A DNA stretch of 64,000 bases from Bryobacter sp. (GTDB taxonomy: Bacteria; Acidobacteriota; Terriglobia; Bryobacterales; Bryobacteraceae). The notes under the pieces were generated by a model. It saw only the letters and a list, made by a program, of their open reading frames with translations. It was not told the origin of the DNA and searched no databases. Numbering within the stretch: the stretch's first letter is position 1; each line of letters opens with the position of its first letter. Positions 42,708 through 51,580 of this stretch are shown one piece after another. The stretch spans positions 266,640-330,639 of the forward strand of contig JALHNH010000004.1 of the NCBI GenBank assembly GCA_022843625.1. Direction: 5' to 3'. The position numbers and the translations under genes were made by a program.

Positions 42708-44125
42708 TGCCCCGAGTTCGCTTCGCCCCCTCGCCTACGGGATACTTGCACATAGGCAGCGCCAGAACCTTCATTTTTAACTGGCTTTATGCCCGTCACA
42801 ATCAAGGTACGATGATCCTCCGTATCGACGATACCGACGTCGAACGCAATACCGACATCTCGCTCAATTCCATCTTCGACGGCCTGAAATGGCTTGGCCT
42901 GAGTTGGGACGAACAGTACCGGCAAAGCGACCGGATTGAATTGCACCAACGCCTCGCCTGGCAGATCTTCGCCGCAGGTCATGCCTATCGCGATTTCACT
43001 CCCGCCCACCAGGGAGATGACGACCGCGAGGGCCCTGGAACCTGGCTATTCAACTCAGACGCCCGCGAGATGAGCGCCGAAGAATCCGAGCGTCGTGCCA
43101 ATGCTGGGGAACCCTTTGTATTGCGCTTCCGTGTCCCCCGCCACGAAGCCCGTTACATCAAATTTCCCGATGCCGTTTACGCCACCCAGTCCAAGAGCGT
43201 CAACGACATTGAAGACTTCGCACTGCTTCGCTCCAACGGCATGCCTACTTATCACATGGCATCTTGCGCAGACGATATCGACATCCGCATTTCGCACATC
43301 ATCCGTGGCCAGGACCACTTGTCCAACACCTTCAAGCACATCCTGATCTTTGAAGCCCTCGGTGCCCCTGTGCCGGTCTTTGCTCACCTGCCTTTGCTGG
43401 TGGCCCCGGATGGAGCCAAGCTCTCCAAACGCAAGCACGGCCCTGTCGTCAGCGTCATGACCTACGAGGCCGCCGGCTTTCTGCCCCATGCCTACATCAA
43501 CTTCCTGTGTCTGCTCGGCTGGAGCCCCAAGAACAATCGCGAACAAATGTCACGGCAGGAACTGATCGATGTCTTCTCCTTTGAAGGCATCAACCGATCG
43601 AACGCTGTGGTGAACTTCAGCGAAGCCGACCCGATCGATCCCAAGGCCACCTGGCTCAATTCGCAGCATTTGCGCTCCATGCCGCTCGAAGAACTCACCC
43701 CGCTGGTTCGCGAAAATGTCCTGAGATCTGGCCTCCCAATCCCTTATACGGATGAAGAGCTACCCGCCGTAGTAGACATTCTGCGCTTGCGAATGTCTAC
43801 GCTGAATGATTTTGCAATCCTCTGCCGCGCGTTCTTTACCGACGACTACGAAATGAATCCCGCTGCCCTCGAAAAACTGAACGTCGCAGGTGCACGAGAA
43901 GGCTTGCGGGATCTTGGCGCACGCCTGGAAGCTTCAACTGACTTCAGCGAAGCCGGAATCGAAGCCGAACTCCGAAAGATCGCCGAAGAGCGTGGCCTCA
44001 AGGCGGGCATTCTCATCAACGGCTCACGTGCCGCCCTTACCGGCCAGCCCGTCGGCCCCAGTGCCTTCCATGTCTTTACCGCCCTCGGACGCAAGAAATC
44101 AATTGAAAGGTTGCTCGCCGTATGA
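42707..44125 (+). CDS. gltX: Glutamyl-tRNA synthetase
   Basis: 472 residues. The HIGH-class motif is HIGS (15-18) within FAPSPTGYLHIGSAR. The KMSKS-class motif is KLSKR (238-242), followed by KHGPVV. Length and domain order match GlnRS/GluRS class I enzymes. Because a gatB gene is present, the enzyme may be non-discriminating and also charge tRNA-Gln; that is an inference. Translation is coupled on both sides by 1- and 4-base overlaps. Confidence 0.97.
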   Translation: MPRVRFAPSPTGYLHIGSARTFIFNWLYARHNQGTMILRIDDTDVERNTDISLNSIFDGLKWLGLSWDEQYRQSDRIELHQRLAWQIFAAGHAYRDFTPAHQGDDDREGPGTWLFNSDAREMSAEESERRANAGEPFVLRFRVPRHEARYIKFPDAVYATQSKSVNDIEDFALLRSNGMPTYHMASCADDIDIRISHIIRGQDHLSNTFKHILIFEALGAPVPVFAHLPLLVAPDGAKLSKRKHGPVVSVMTYEAAGFLPHAYINFLCLLGWSPKNNREQMSRQELIDVFSFEGINRSNAVVNFSEADPIDPKATWLNSQHLRSMPLEELTPLVRENVLRSGLPIPYTDEELPAVVDILRLRMSTLNDFAILCRAFFTDDYEMNPAALEKLNVAGAREGLRDLGARLEASTDFSEAGIEAELRKIAEERGLKAGILINGSRAALTGQPVGPSAFHVFTALGRKKSIERLLAV

Positions 44126-45684
44126 ACGTGATTGGGCTCGGTGGATTACTCGACGATGCAGCCTGCGCTCTTGCCGTCGACGGCACGATCGTCGCCGCAA
44201 TCGAACAACGCAAGATAGCACGGAATCACAACCCAGGATCCCTGCCCGTAGAAGCAATCGAAGCGACACTTGCCATCGCCAAGATCCAATCGGCCGACGT
44301 TCACCAGGTAGCAATTGCCCGCCCGCTCAGCTCTTCTCCAGATAGTCTGCTCAGCCTGCGCGTCAAGCAGCTATTCCCCAATGCCCGGCTGCTGATCCTC
44401 GATCATCAGACGGCCCACGCTGCCAGCGCCTACTACGCCTCTGGCTTCACCGATGCAACTGTGCTGACTCTCGACAGGGCTGGCGACCTCCGCTGTGCCG
44501 CTCGATTTCAGGCCGCCGCAGGCAAGCTCGAACTTGAAAAAGAATCCTACTTCCCCGATTCCCTCGGCGATCTCTATGGCCGCGTAACCGAGTTTCTCGG
44601 TTTTCGCTCACGTGCCGACGAACACAAAGTGCAATGGATGTCCGCCGCAGGAGACAACCGCTTCGTCCCTCTCTTCGAATCCGTTCTTGGCTACCAGGCT
44701 GAATCCTGGCCCTCGCTCGATCGCAGTTATTTCGACCGGGACCGCCTGGGTGCCGGCGGCTTTAGCGCCAAGTTGTATCAGGCCCTCGGATTGGCCGACG
44801 GCTCCCCTCCAGAGGCTTTTCTGCAGCCCCACATCGCCGCCGGCCTCCAGGGCGCCATAGAGCGCTGCGCTCTGGCTATGGCCGGCAAGTCTGAGAATCT
44901 TTGTCTTGCCGGTGGCGTCGCCTTCAACGCACTGCTGGTTCGCGCTTTTGAAGCTTCCGGGCAATTCAGCAATGTGTTCGTTCAGGCTGCAGCCGGCAAT
45001 GCAGGCACTGCTATCGGAGCCGCCTACGCGGCCAGCAATAGCCCACGCTCGCCGCTGCAATCCCTCGCCCTGGGCCCTTCCTATGATTCTGAAGCAATCA
45101 AACGAGTGCTCGAAAATTGCAAGCTGAGTCCTAAGTTCCTGCTCACCACCGACGAACTCATCCAGTCCGCGCTCACAGAACTGGCCGAACACCGCATCAT
45201 CGCCTGGTTTCAAGACCGCATGGAATTCGGGCCCCGCGCACTGGGCAATCGAAGCATTCTCGCTTCCCCACTCGATCCCTACGCAACCGAAAATCTTAAT
45301 AGTTTCATCAAACACCGCGAAGCCTTCCGCAAGTTTGCCGCTTCAGTTCCTGCCGAGCATGCCGCGCAATACTTTGAGAGCAGCGCCAACGCCCGCAATC
45401 TGGCCAGCGTCGCAACGGTCAAACCCGAATACCGCGATCGATTCGCGCCAGCTCTGCTCGGTGCAGACGGCATCCGGCTGCATGTTGTCGACAAGGACGA
45501 GAATCCGCTCTTCCATCGCCTTTTGATTGCCGCCGGGGATCGCACAGGTCTGCCCGTCCTCTACAACACCAGCTTCAATCTCTTCGGAGATGCTCTCGTG
45601 TGCAGCCCGCGCGATGCCGTTCGCAGCTTTTACTCCAGCGGCATCGACGTGATGTTTGTCGGGCAGTTTCTACTTCGCAAGTAG
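44122..45684 (+). CDS. NodU/CmcH-family carbamoyltransferase
   Basis: 520 residues. The Kae1-like N-terminal domain has CALAVDGTIVAAIEQRKIARN, LILDHQTAHAASAYYASGF and DSLGDLYGRVTEFLGF. The C-terminal domain has CLAGGVAFNALL, AGNAGTAIGAAYA, WFQDRMEFGPRALGNRSILA and LPVLYNTSFNLFGD. The family transfers carbamoyl groups to sugars, antibiotics or other hydroxyls. ATGA overlap places it in the rsmA-gltX operon, an unusual partner for translation genes. The acceptor is unknown. Confidence 0.9.
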   Translation: MNVIGLGGLLDDAACALAVDGTIVAAIEQRKIARNHNPGSLPVEAIEATLAIAKIQSADVHQVAIARPLSSSPDSLLSLRVKQLFPNARLLILDHQTAHAASAYYASGFTDATVLTLDRAGDLRCAARFQAAAGKLELEKESYFPDSLGDLYGRVTEFLGFRSRADEHKVQWMSAAGDNRFVPLFESVLGYQAESWPSLDRSYFDRDRLGAGGFSAKLYQALGLADGSPPEAFLQPHIAAGLQGAIERCALAMAGKSENLCLAGGVAFNALLVRAFEASGQFSNVFVQAAAGNAGTAIGAAYAASNSPRSPLQSLALGPSYDSEAIKRVLENCKLSPKFLLTTDELIQSALTELAEHRIIAWFQDRMEFGPRALGNRSILASPLDPYATENLNSFIKHREAFRKFAASVPAEHAAQYFESSANARNLASVATVKPEYRDRFAPALLGADGIRLHVVDKDENPLFHRLLIAAGDRTGLPVLYNTSFNLFGDALVCSPRDAVRSFYSSGIDVMFVGQFLLRK

Positions 45685-47508
45685 AGCCTCAATTGCTGAA
45701 GCTGCAATCGGGTGATAATTCTCTTTGTTCCGGGCGAACAAAGCTTTGGCTCGAATCTTGCCCTCGGCTGTCTTAGCCATCTCCTGATACAGAGGCTTGA
45801 TGAATTTTTGACGGCCTACGCGCCCCAGAAAATCCTCAAGTGCTCCCTGCGCAGGGGCATACTTATGGCGAATTGCCAACAGCAACCAGGCATCCAGAAT
45901 CTCACTATTTTTTGACTTGGTGAACGAATAGTCTTTATCGAGTTTGGCCATCTGATCAGCCGTCAAAGACTCTGGCATTGCGCGCAGAAAGTGCAGCCAC
46001 TGCTGTGCAACCCACTCCTTGGGATTCAGGGCCTGCCCTTTTTTCCACTTCGCCACTTCTTCATCAACAGTGTTCAAAAGAAAAGAATTGATTTTGGGTG
46101 CGGAGGCAGGCAGACCAGGCTTATAGATCCACTCCTTAACGTCGAGTTTCAGATTCGGAAGCTTCTCTTTCAGGTAGCTCTCGAAGGTTGCCGTTGTAAT
46201 ACTCTGGAACGCGAAATGATCGAAGTAGCCCCGCACGAAGGAGTCAAAGCGTTCTCGGCCAACTTCTTCTTCGATCGCCCTGAGCATCAATGCGCCCTTC
46301 ACATATGGAACCAGCGTCACTCCTTCTTCCGGGTCGCGGCCCTTCAGATCGACATGGAGCAGTTGATCCTTCTCCGACAATTTCGCCATCTCCTCCTTCA
46401 ACTCGGCGATCTCAATCGCAAACTCCATCTCGCTGCGCTGCTTTCCATAAAGCTCTTCCTGAATGCGGCGCTCTACGTAAACGGTAAAGCCTTCGTTTAG
46501 CCAGAAATCGCTCCAGGTGGCATTCGTCACCAGGTTGCCACTCCAGCTATGCGCCAGCTCATGCGATATCAACGAAACCAGACTCTTGTCGCCAGCAATG
46601 ATCGTTGGCGTGGCAAAGGTGAGCCTTGGGTTCTCCATGCCGCCAATCGGGAAGCTGGGCGGAAGCACCAGCACATCGTAACGGTCCCAACGATAGGTGC
46701 CGTAGAGTTGTTCCGCCGAGGCAACCATCGCATCGAGATCGGAGAACTCGTGAGCCGCATCATCCAGCATTGCCTTTTCTGTGTAGACTCCCGTGCGGCC
46801 GCCGATCATCCGGAACTGAATTTCACCCACGGCCAGTGCCAGCAGATAAGGAGGCACCGGTTGTGTCATGTCAAAGCGATAATCACCCGTCGGCGCTGCC
46901 GTGCGCTGGTCATTGGTTGCACTCATGACGGCAAAAAAATTTGGTTGGGTGCGGATGCGTGCCTTATAGGTGATGCGAATTCCCGGTGAATCCTGCAGAG
47001 GAATCCAGGTTCGAGTGTAAATTGGTTCCCCTTGGGTGTAGAGATATGGGGATACTTTGCCGGCGGTCTGCTTTGCCGTTAGCCACTGTAAGGCCACCGC
47101 AGAAGGGCTGGTCTCGTATGTGATTCGAATAAATTTTGCGCCCTCCGGCAAACTGACTTCCAGTGGTGCTCCAAGAATCTTGTCAGCCGCTCCGAGCTTG
47201 AATTGTGCGGGCTTGAAATCCTGGCCACTCGAGGAAGTCTCTGCTTTGTCAATCTTCAAATCCTTTGAATCGAGAATGATCCTGCCGCTGCCTTTGATCG
47301 TGTGGGTCACCGTTCCACTCAGAACTCTCCGATCGAAATCCACTCGCAAATCCAGCTCACTGTGAAGGACTCGAGCCTCAGTTGGCTTGGCAAAAGAATG
47401 ATCATCCTGGGTAAACGACACTTCGCTTTGTACCTCTTCTATCTTCGGAGCACAGCTGGCAAGGAAGATGGCCGTAGCCAGCATCCCGCACATCAATGAC
47501 ATACGCAT
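45670..47508 (-). CDS. M1-family aminopeptidase lipoprotein
   Basis: 612 residues from the ATG at 47508. Lipobox is FLASC. The exopeptidase motif is IGGMENPRL. Zinc site HELAHSW (316-322) is followed by Glu after exactly 18 residues (HEXXH-X18-E), as in leukotriene-A4-hydrolase-like M1 enzymes. A C-terminal helical domain completes it. It is predicted to trim peptides at the cell envelope. An earlier start at 47547 adds residues that spoil the signal. The 3' end overlaps the carbamoyltransferase by 15 bp. Confidence 0.93.
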   Translation of the reverse strand: MRMSLMCGMLATAIFLASCAPKIEEVQSEVSFTQDDHSFAKPTEARVLHSELDLRVDFDRRVLSGTVTHTIKGSGRIILDSKDLKIDKAETSSSGQDFKPAQFKLGAADKILGAPLEVSLPEGAKFIRITYETSPSAVALQWLTAKQTAGKVSPYLYTQGEPIYTRTWIPLQDSPGIRITYKARIRTQPNFFAVMSATNDQRTAAPTGDYRFDMTQPVPPYLLALAVGEIQFRMIGGRTGVYTEKAMLDDAAHEFSDLDAMVASAEQLYGTYRWDRYDVLVLPPSFPIGGMENPRLTFATPTIIAGDKSLVSLISHELAHSWSGNLVTNATWSDFWLNEGFTVYVERRIQEELYGKQRSEMEFAIEIAELKEEMAKLSEKDQLLHVDLKGRDPEEGVTLVPYVKGALMLRAIEEEVGRERFDSFVRGYFDHFAFQSITTATFESYLKEKLPNLKLDVKEWIYKPGLPASAPKINSFLLNTVDEEVAKWKKGQALNPKEWVAQQWLHFLRAMPESLTADQMAKLDKDYSFTKSKNSEILDAWLLLAIRHKYAPAQGALEDFLGRVGRQKFIKPLYQEMAKTAEGKIRAKALFARNKENYHPIAASAIEALLAK

Positions 47509-47589
47509 CTCACCATTATGATCAAATTCCAAAATAAAGAGCCTCATTCCCGTTTTGAGGAATGAGGCCCTGAATTGTAAAACTTTCCT

Positions 47590-48267
47590 TTATTGAGCTT
47601 TTCGCGGTGAGAACTTGTTCAAGTCTGCCAGCAGCAGGGTTCCAGCTGAAGGCGGCTTGGGATTCCCTTCGATGATTTCTTTGTTGGTCATTGTTTTGCC
47701 ATAGAGTGCCTTGTTGCCGTCGAGATCCTGGCGCAACGTGCTCCCCTCGAGGGAGATACCTGCAAAGACGCCGCGGCTTCTGGAATAGCTCAGCATCTCC
47801 GCAGTAAGCAGGACATCGGTCTGCGCGCTGGACGTGCGCCCGACGGGGCCTGCTGCGACACTGGCTTCGCCGCCCAGCTTGAACTGATTGTTCAACAGGC
47901 GATTTGCGCCTTTCTTGTTCATTACGAGCAAGATCACGTCACTCTCGCTGCCGCCAATCTGAAAGCCCACGCTTCCACCTTCGACAATTACGCTGGCCGG
48001 AGATCCCCATCCGTCTCCACTGGTTTTTCGGCAGGTAAAGAAGCCTTTTCCATACTTACCTCCAACGATAAACGCCCCTTTCTTCAAGCCAGGGACAACA
48101 ATTGCGCATTCACTCTTGTCAAGTAATTCCTGGGGGATCGCCTTCTCACGAACTTCCATAATTTCGTGTAATACATCGCCAGCGGCCTTCAGCCGCTTCT
48201 CTTCGTCACTTTGAGCAAACAGGCTGCTCGTGAGAACCAATCCTAATAGAGCTACAGTTTTCTTCAT
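47590..48267 (-). CDS. SYLF (YSC84/DUF500) lipid-binding domain protein
   Basis: 225 residues from the ATG at 48267 (MKKTVALLGLVLTSSLFA, a signal peptide). The domain has CAIVVPGLKKGAFIVGGKYGKGFF, PASVIVEGGSVGFQIGGSESD and AEMLSYSRSRGVFAGISLEG. SYLF domains bind lipids. Bacterial forms are periplasmic and functionally poorly known. AAGGAGAAGG-type SD lies upstream. Confidence 0.9.
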   Translation of the reverse strand: MKKTVALLGLVLTSSLFAQSDEEKRLKAAGDVLHEIMEVREKAIPQELLDKSECAIVVPGLKKGAFIVGGKYGKGFFTCRKTSGDGWGSPASVIVEGGSVGFQIGGSESDVILLVMNKKGANRLLNNQFKLGGEASVAAGPVGRTSSAQTDVLLTAEMLSYSRSRGVFAGISLEGSTLRQDLDGNKALYGKTMTNKEIIEGNPKPPSAGTLLLADLNKFSPRKAQ

Positions 48268-48617
48268 AAATCTCCTTCTCCTCTTTTGATTATCCCCGAG
48301 TCCTATACGTTTCCTCTGTTTCTGGGACATAGATAGAATTCAGACATGGTTTATGACGCAGTTTTCGTGTGAATCGGGCCAGGTGGACACATTGCCGGCT
48401 TCTGGTCTCGCAAAGACTGCGGCCACCGACCTGCCGCCTCGAAACCGCCTCGGCCAATGAAGGCAATCCCACCAGCGGCGCTGAGCAATTTTTCGAACTG
48501 CTCCAGTTTCATACAATCGAAGGCTATCGCCTCAGCCACCTCGGCCAAACTCCGTGGCTCGGATACAAACCGCACCCTCCCGGACTCTACCCCGATCTCA
48601 CAGTAGACTAGTAGTTT
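48268..48617. other. Gap upstream of prfB; possible gene remnant
   Basis: 350 bp without a confident gene. A plus-strand frame at 48369-48611 (80 codons, GTG start) ends in a stretch that looks protein-like (FFELLQFHTIEGYRLSHLG, then PWLGYKPHPPGLYPDL). A different frame starting at an ATG near 48346 reads MVYDAVFV before a stop and then continues IGPGGHIAGFWSRKDCG. The pieces could be a frameshifted, decayed gene. The promoters of the SYLF gene and prfB must also lie here. No terminator hairpin seen. Confidence 0.3.
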
Positions 48618-49752
48618 ATGACCCTCGAAGAAATCGAGCGGGAGTATGATCAGCTCCGCCAGCAAGCCGAATCTGTGCGGAGCTATCTTTGACGCCCCCA
48701 AAAAGAAAACCCAACTCGACGAACTGGAAAAGTTGATCGGCGATCCCGAATTCTGGAATAATCCCGAAAAAAGCCAGGAAGTGATGCAGAAGCGGAAACG
48801 CCTTGGCGAAACCCTCGACCAGGACCGCCGCATCGCCACCATGAGTTCTGACGTCGCCGCCCTGATCGAACTGGGCCGCGAAGGCGAGGACATTCTGGAA
48901 CTGCTCAACTCCGAGGTCCCCATCTTTCGCGACGCGCTCTCCCAACTCGAAACCGGCATGTTACTCAGCGGCGAGCACGATCACCTTTCTGCCATCTTGA
49001 ACATCCACCCCGGCGCGGGTGGCACCGAGAGTCAGGACTGGGCCGAAATGCTCATGCGCATGTACCTGCGCTGGGCCGAACGCAAAGACTTCAAGGCCAC
49101 CATCACCGACCAGCTCGATGGCGACGGCGCTGGAATCAAAAGCGTCACGATCGAAGTGGAAGGCGAAAACGCCTACGGACTCATGTCGAGCGAAATTGGC
49201 GTCCATCGCCTGGTTCGCATCTCCCCCTTTGACGCCAATGCCCGCCGCCACACCAGCTTCGCCAGCGTCTATGTCTACCCGCTGATCGATGACGAAATCA
49301 AGATTGAAATCAAGCCAGAAGATGTTCGTACTGACGTTTTCCGCGCCTCTGGTGCCGGCGGCCAGCATGTCAATCGCACCGAGAGCGCCGTGCGCATGAC
49401 TCACATCCCGACCGGAATTGTAGTCCAGTGCCAGAACGAACGCTCTCAGCACAAGAATCGAGCCAGCGCTCTCAAGCAATTGAAGGCCCGGCTTTTTGAA
49501 CATGAGCTCGAAAAACGCCGCGTCGAAGACAAAAAGAGCGAAGACTCTAAACTCGAAATCAACTTCGGTAGCCAGATCCGCAGCTACGTGCTTGCCCCTT
49601 ACCGCATGATCAAAGACCACCGCACCAAGTTCAGCGTCGGTGACGTCGACCGTGCCCTTGACGGCGACATCGACGCCTTTATGCACGCCTGGCTTGTATA
49701 CAAAAAGACCGGCAAAACCGCCAGCGACGCTAAAGACGAGATGCCCGACTAA
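48618..49752 (+). CDS. prfB: Peptide chain release factor 2, programmed +1 frameshift
   Basis: Starts at ATG 48618 (MTLEEIEREYDQLRQQ). An in-frame TGA is met at 48690-48692 as codon 25, in the classic context TAT-CTT-TGA-C with a GGAG Shine-Dalgarno-like stretch a few bases upstream. Shifting +1 gives the rest of RF2 (DAPKKKTQLDELEKL). It includes the GGQ loop (GAGGQHVNRTESAVR) and HNPSGxxx-type core (HLSAILNIHPGAGGTESQD). RF2 reads UGA and UAA and here regulates itself by that stop. The tsaC ATG overlaps the stop (TAATG). Confidence 0.95.
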
Positions 49753-50684
49753 TGGTCAGCCGGGAGCAAATCGCTCAAGCGGCCGCTCTCATTCGCTCAG
49801 GCCGGGTCGTCGCTTTTCCTACTGAAACCGTCTATGGCTTGGGGGCAAATGCGCTCGACCCCACTGCGATTGAGCGCATATACGAAGTGAAACGGAGGCC
49901 CAAAACCTCGCCCCTGATCGTGCATGTTTCCAGTGTCAACATGGCCAGGAGCCTGGTAACGGATTGGCCAGATTCTGCAGATCGGCTCGCTAAAGCCTTC
50001 TGGCCGGGGCCTCTGACCCTGGTTCTGCAAAAGAACGACAGAATCCCAGTGGAGTTGACGGCTGGCCTCGCGACGGTCGGATTGCGGATGCCCGCTCACC
50101 CGGTTGCCCTCGCGCTAATCGAAGAATCCGGCCTGCCCATTGCCGCGCCCAGTGCCAACCGATTCACCCAGCTCTCACCAACCACAGCGCAACATGTAGC
50201 CAATGGTTTGGGCGATGCCGTCGACCTGATCCTCGACGGCGGCCCCACCGAGGTTGGTATCGAATCTACGGTATTGAGCCTTACGGGAAGCCAGCCAGTG
50301 CTCCTGCGACCCGGCATGGTGAGCCGCGAAGCGATTGAAGCTCTTCTCGGGCCCATCCTTTTACTTGAGAATGCAGGGGATGCCCATGCGTCGCCAGGTT
50401 TGCACTCAAAGCATTACTCGCCGCGAACTCCCCTCTATCTTCTAGGTCCCGCTGAACCACTGCCCAAGTTGGGGAGAGGAATCCATCTTTACTGGTCGAA
50501 TCCGCGCGAGGCTGCCGAATCCCAAGTTATGCCGGCCGAACCGGAAAAATACGCAGCTACCCTTTACGACACCCTCCACCAGGCCGATTTGCGCGGATAC
50601 GACTGGATCGCCGTAGAAGCCCCTCCAGCAACTTCGGTCTGGGCCGGCATCCTCGACCGTCTCGTGCGCGCCAGTATTCGCTAG
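49752..50684 (+). CDS. Threonylcarbamoyl-AMP synthase (Sua5/TsaC)
   Basis: 310 residues. The YrdC domain has GRVVAFPTETVYGLGANALD, KRRPKTSPLIVHV, LAKAFWPGPLTLVL and LPIAAPSANRFTQLSPT. The Sua5-type linker HASPGLHSKHYSP and a C-terminal Sua5 domain follow, so it is the long Sua5 form. It makes threonylcarbamoyl-AMP for the t6A modification of ANN-decoding tRNAs. Coupled to prfB by a one-base overlap. Confidence 0.95.
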   Translation: MVSREQIAQAAALIRSGRVVAFPTETVYGLGANALDPTAIERIYEVKRRPKTSPLIVHVSSVNMARSLVTDWPDSADRLAKAFWPGPLTLVLQKNDRIPVELTAGLATVGLRMPAHPVALALIEESGLPIAAPSANRFTQLSPTTAQHVANGLGDAVDLILDGGPTEVGIESTVLSLTGSQPVLLRPGMVSREAIEALLGPILLLENAGDAHASPGLHSKHYSPRTPLYLLGPAEPLPKLGRGIHLYWSNPREAAESQVMPAEPEKYAATLYDTLHQADLRGYDWIAVEAPPATSVWAGILDRLVRASIR

Positions 50685-50691
50685 CTAAGTT

Positions 50692-50718
50692 TAAAGGCGT
50701 ATGGGCCTCTACCGATAA
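50692..50718 (+). promoter_or_regulatory. Sigma-28 (FliA) type promoter of fliW
   Basis: -35 TAAAGGCG (50692-50699), 11-base spacer, -10 ACCGATAA (50711-50718). Against TAAAGTTT-N11-GCCGATAA this is 5/8 and 7/8 with exact spacing. The predicted start of transcription is about 6-7 bases past the -10, within 2-3 bases of the fliW ATG at 50727, giving an almost leaderless mRNA. Confidence 0.7.
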
Positions 50719-50726
50719 GACCGTAG

Positions 50727-51197
50727 ATGCAGTCTATAGAAACGGTTCGCTTCGGCACTGTACGCTTTCAAGAAGATGAAGTCATTGAGTTCCCGGCTGG
50801 CTTGCCGGGCTTCGAGCAGGAACATCGCTTCCTGCTGATCGAAGCCGCTGAGAGCGTTCCGCTCAAGTTCTTGCAAAGTGTGACCACACCTCAGTTATCT
50901 TTTGTTTGTGCCCCATTGTCACTGGTCTCCCCGCGCTATGAAATGGTTCTGCCCCGGCAGGATTGCGAAGCCCTCGCTCTGGCTGCCGATTGCCGCAAAC
51001 AGGCTGCAACGCTCGACTGGCTCGTAATTTTATGTTTTGCCCGTCCCGAAGAACCGACAGCAAATTTGCTGGGTCCTGTGGTGATCCGCCGTGATGTTGG
51101 GCTTGGTGTGCAATCGATCCGCGAGGATGCCCGTTATTCTGCACGGCAACCCTTGTTTTCCGCGTCCGCAGCTGAGGAGCAAGCCTTATGCTCGTAA
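50727..51197 (+). CDS. fliW: Flagellar assembly factor FliW
   Basis: 156 residues. Family pattern: ETVRFGTVRFQEDEVIEFPAG, LPGFEQEHRFLL and SFVCAPLSLVSP. FliW binds flagellin and CsrA mutually exclusively, so free flagellin releases CsrA to repress further flagellin synthesis. The gene overlaps csrA by 10 bp and is upstream of flagellin, the canonical order. The N-terminus is at its expected place, so a later start is unlikely. Confidence 0.95.
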   Translation: MQSIETVRFGTVRFQEDEVIEFPAGLPGFEQEHRFLLIEAAESVPLKFLQSVTTPQLSFVCAPLSLVSPRYEMVLPRQDCEALALAADCRKQAATLDWLVILCFARPEEPTANLLGPVVIRRDVGLGVQSIREDARYSARQPLFSASAAEEQALCS

Positions 51198-51439
51198 TCC
51201 GCAGACGCGCTGGCGAAGGCTTTCTCATTGGCGATTCGATCGAAGTCGACATTCTTGAAGTGGACGGCAACCAGGTCAAGATCGGGATCCGGGCTCCGCG
51301 CGAGACCTCGATCCTGCGGCGCGAGATTGCCGCCACCAGAGCTTCCAATCTCGATTCCGCACATGAGGTAGAAGCCAAAACTCTGGAAGAGGCTTCCAAA
51401 CGGCTTCGCTTGTCTACCCTCAATCCGAAACAGTACTAA
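51188..51439 (+). CDS. csrA: Carbon storage regulator CsrA
   Basis: 83 residues. Pattern: MLVIRRRAGEGFLIGDSIEV, VKIGIRAPRETSILRREI. The Arg-Glu pair in the RNA-binding face (APRE) is conserved. The C-terminal extension after ATRASNLDS is somewhat long, as in FliW-partnered CsrA. SD AGGAG, 9 bases before the ATG. It binds GGA motifs in mRNA leaders. Confidence 0.95.
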   Translation: MLVIRRRAGEGFLIGDSIEVDILEVDGNQVKIGIRAPRETSILRREIAATRASNLDSAHEVEAKTLEEASKRLRLSTLNPKQY

Positions 51440-51467
51440 ACATACGCCGCTAAGGCAAATTTTTGTT

Positions 51468-51494
51468 TCAAGTTGGGACATCCTGCCCCGATAT
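51468..51494 (+). promoter_or_regulatory. Sigma-28 (FliA) type promoter of flagellin
   Basis: -35 TCAAGTTG (51468-51475), 11-base spacer, -10 CCCGATAT (51487-51494). 6/8 and 6/8 to TAAAGTTT-N11-GCCGATAA. The implied leader of about 80 nt contains the CsrA-type hairpin. Confidence 0.65.
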
Positions 51495-51535
51495 GGCACT
51501 TATCAGCAACGATGCCGAGGTGGTGCAAGGCCACT

Positions 51536-51558
51536 CGTTTGGAGAGGATTTCCAAACG
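51536..51558 (+). promoter_or_regulatory. CsrA-binding hairpin in the flagellin leader
   Basis: CGTTTGGA (51536-51543) pairs perfectly with TCCAAACG (51551-51558), closing a 7-base loop GAGGATT that displays AGGA. A second GGA lies in the Shine-Dalgarno sequence AAAGGAG (51568-51574), 6 bases before the ATG. This mirrors the two-site leader through which CsrA represses flagellin translation in Bacillus hag. Confidence 0.72.
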
Positions 51559-51580
51559 TTCAAACACAAAGGAGTGAATC

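Noticed and set aside
48351..48959. 202-codon minus-strand frame opposite prfB
   Set aside because: The prfB product on the other strand is certain, and the minus frame is a codon-bias shadow there. Only the part before 48618 is uncovered.
51493..51508. Sigma-54 promoter before flagellin (TGGCAC)
   Set aside because: The GC of the -12 element is one base too close to the GG of the -24 element, and a sigma-28 match with exact spacing lies just upstream.
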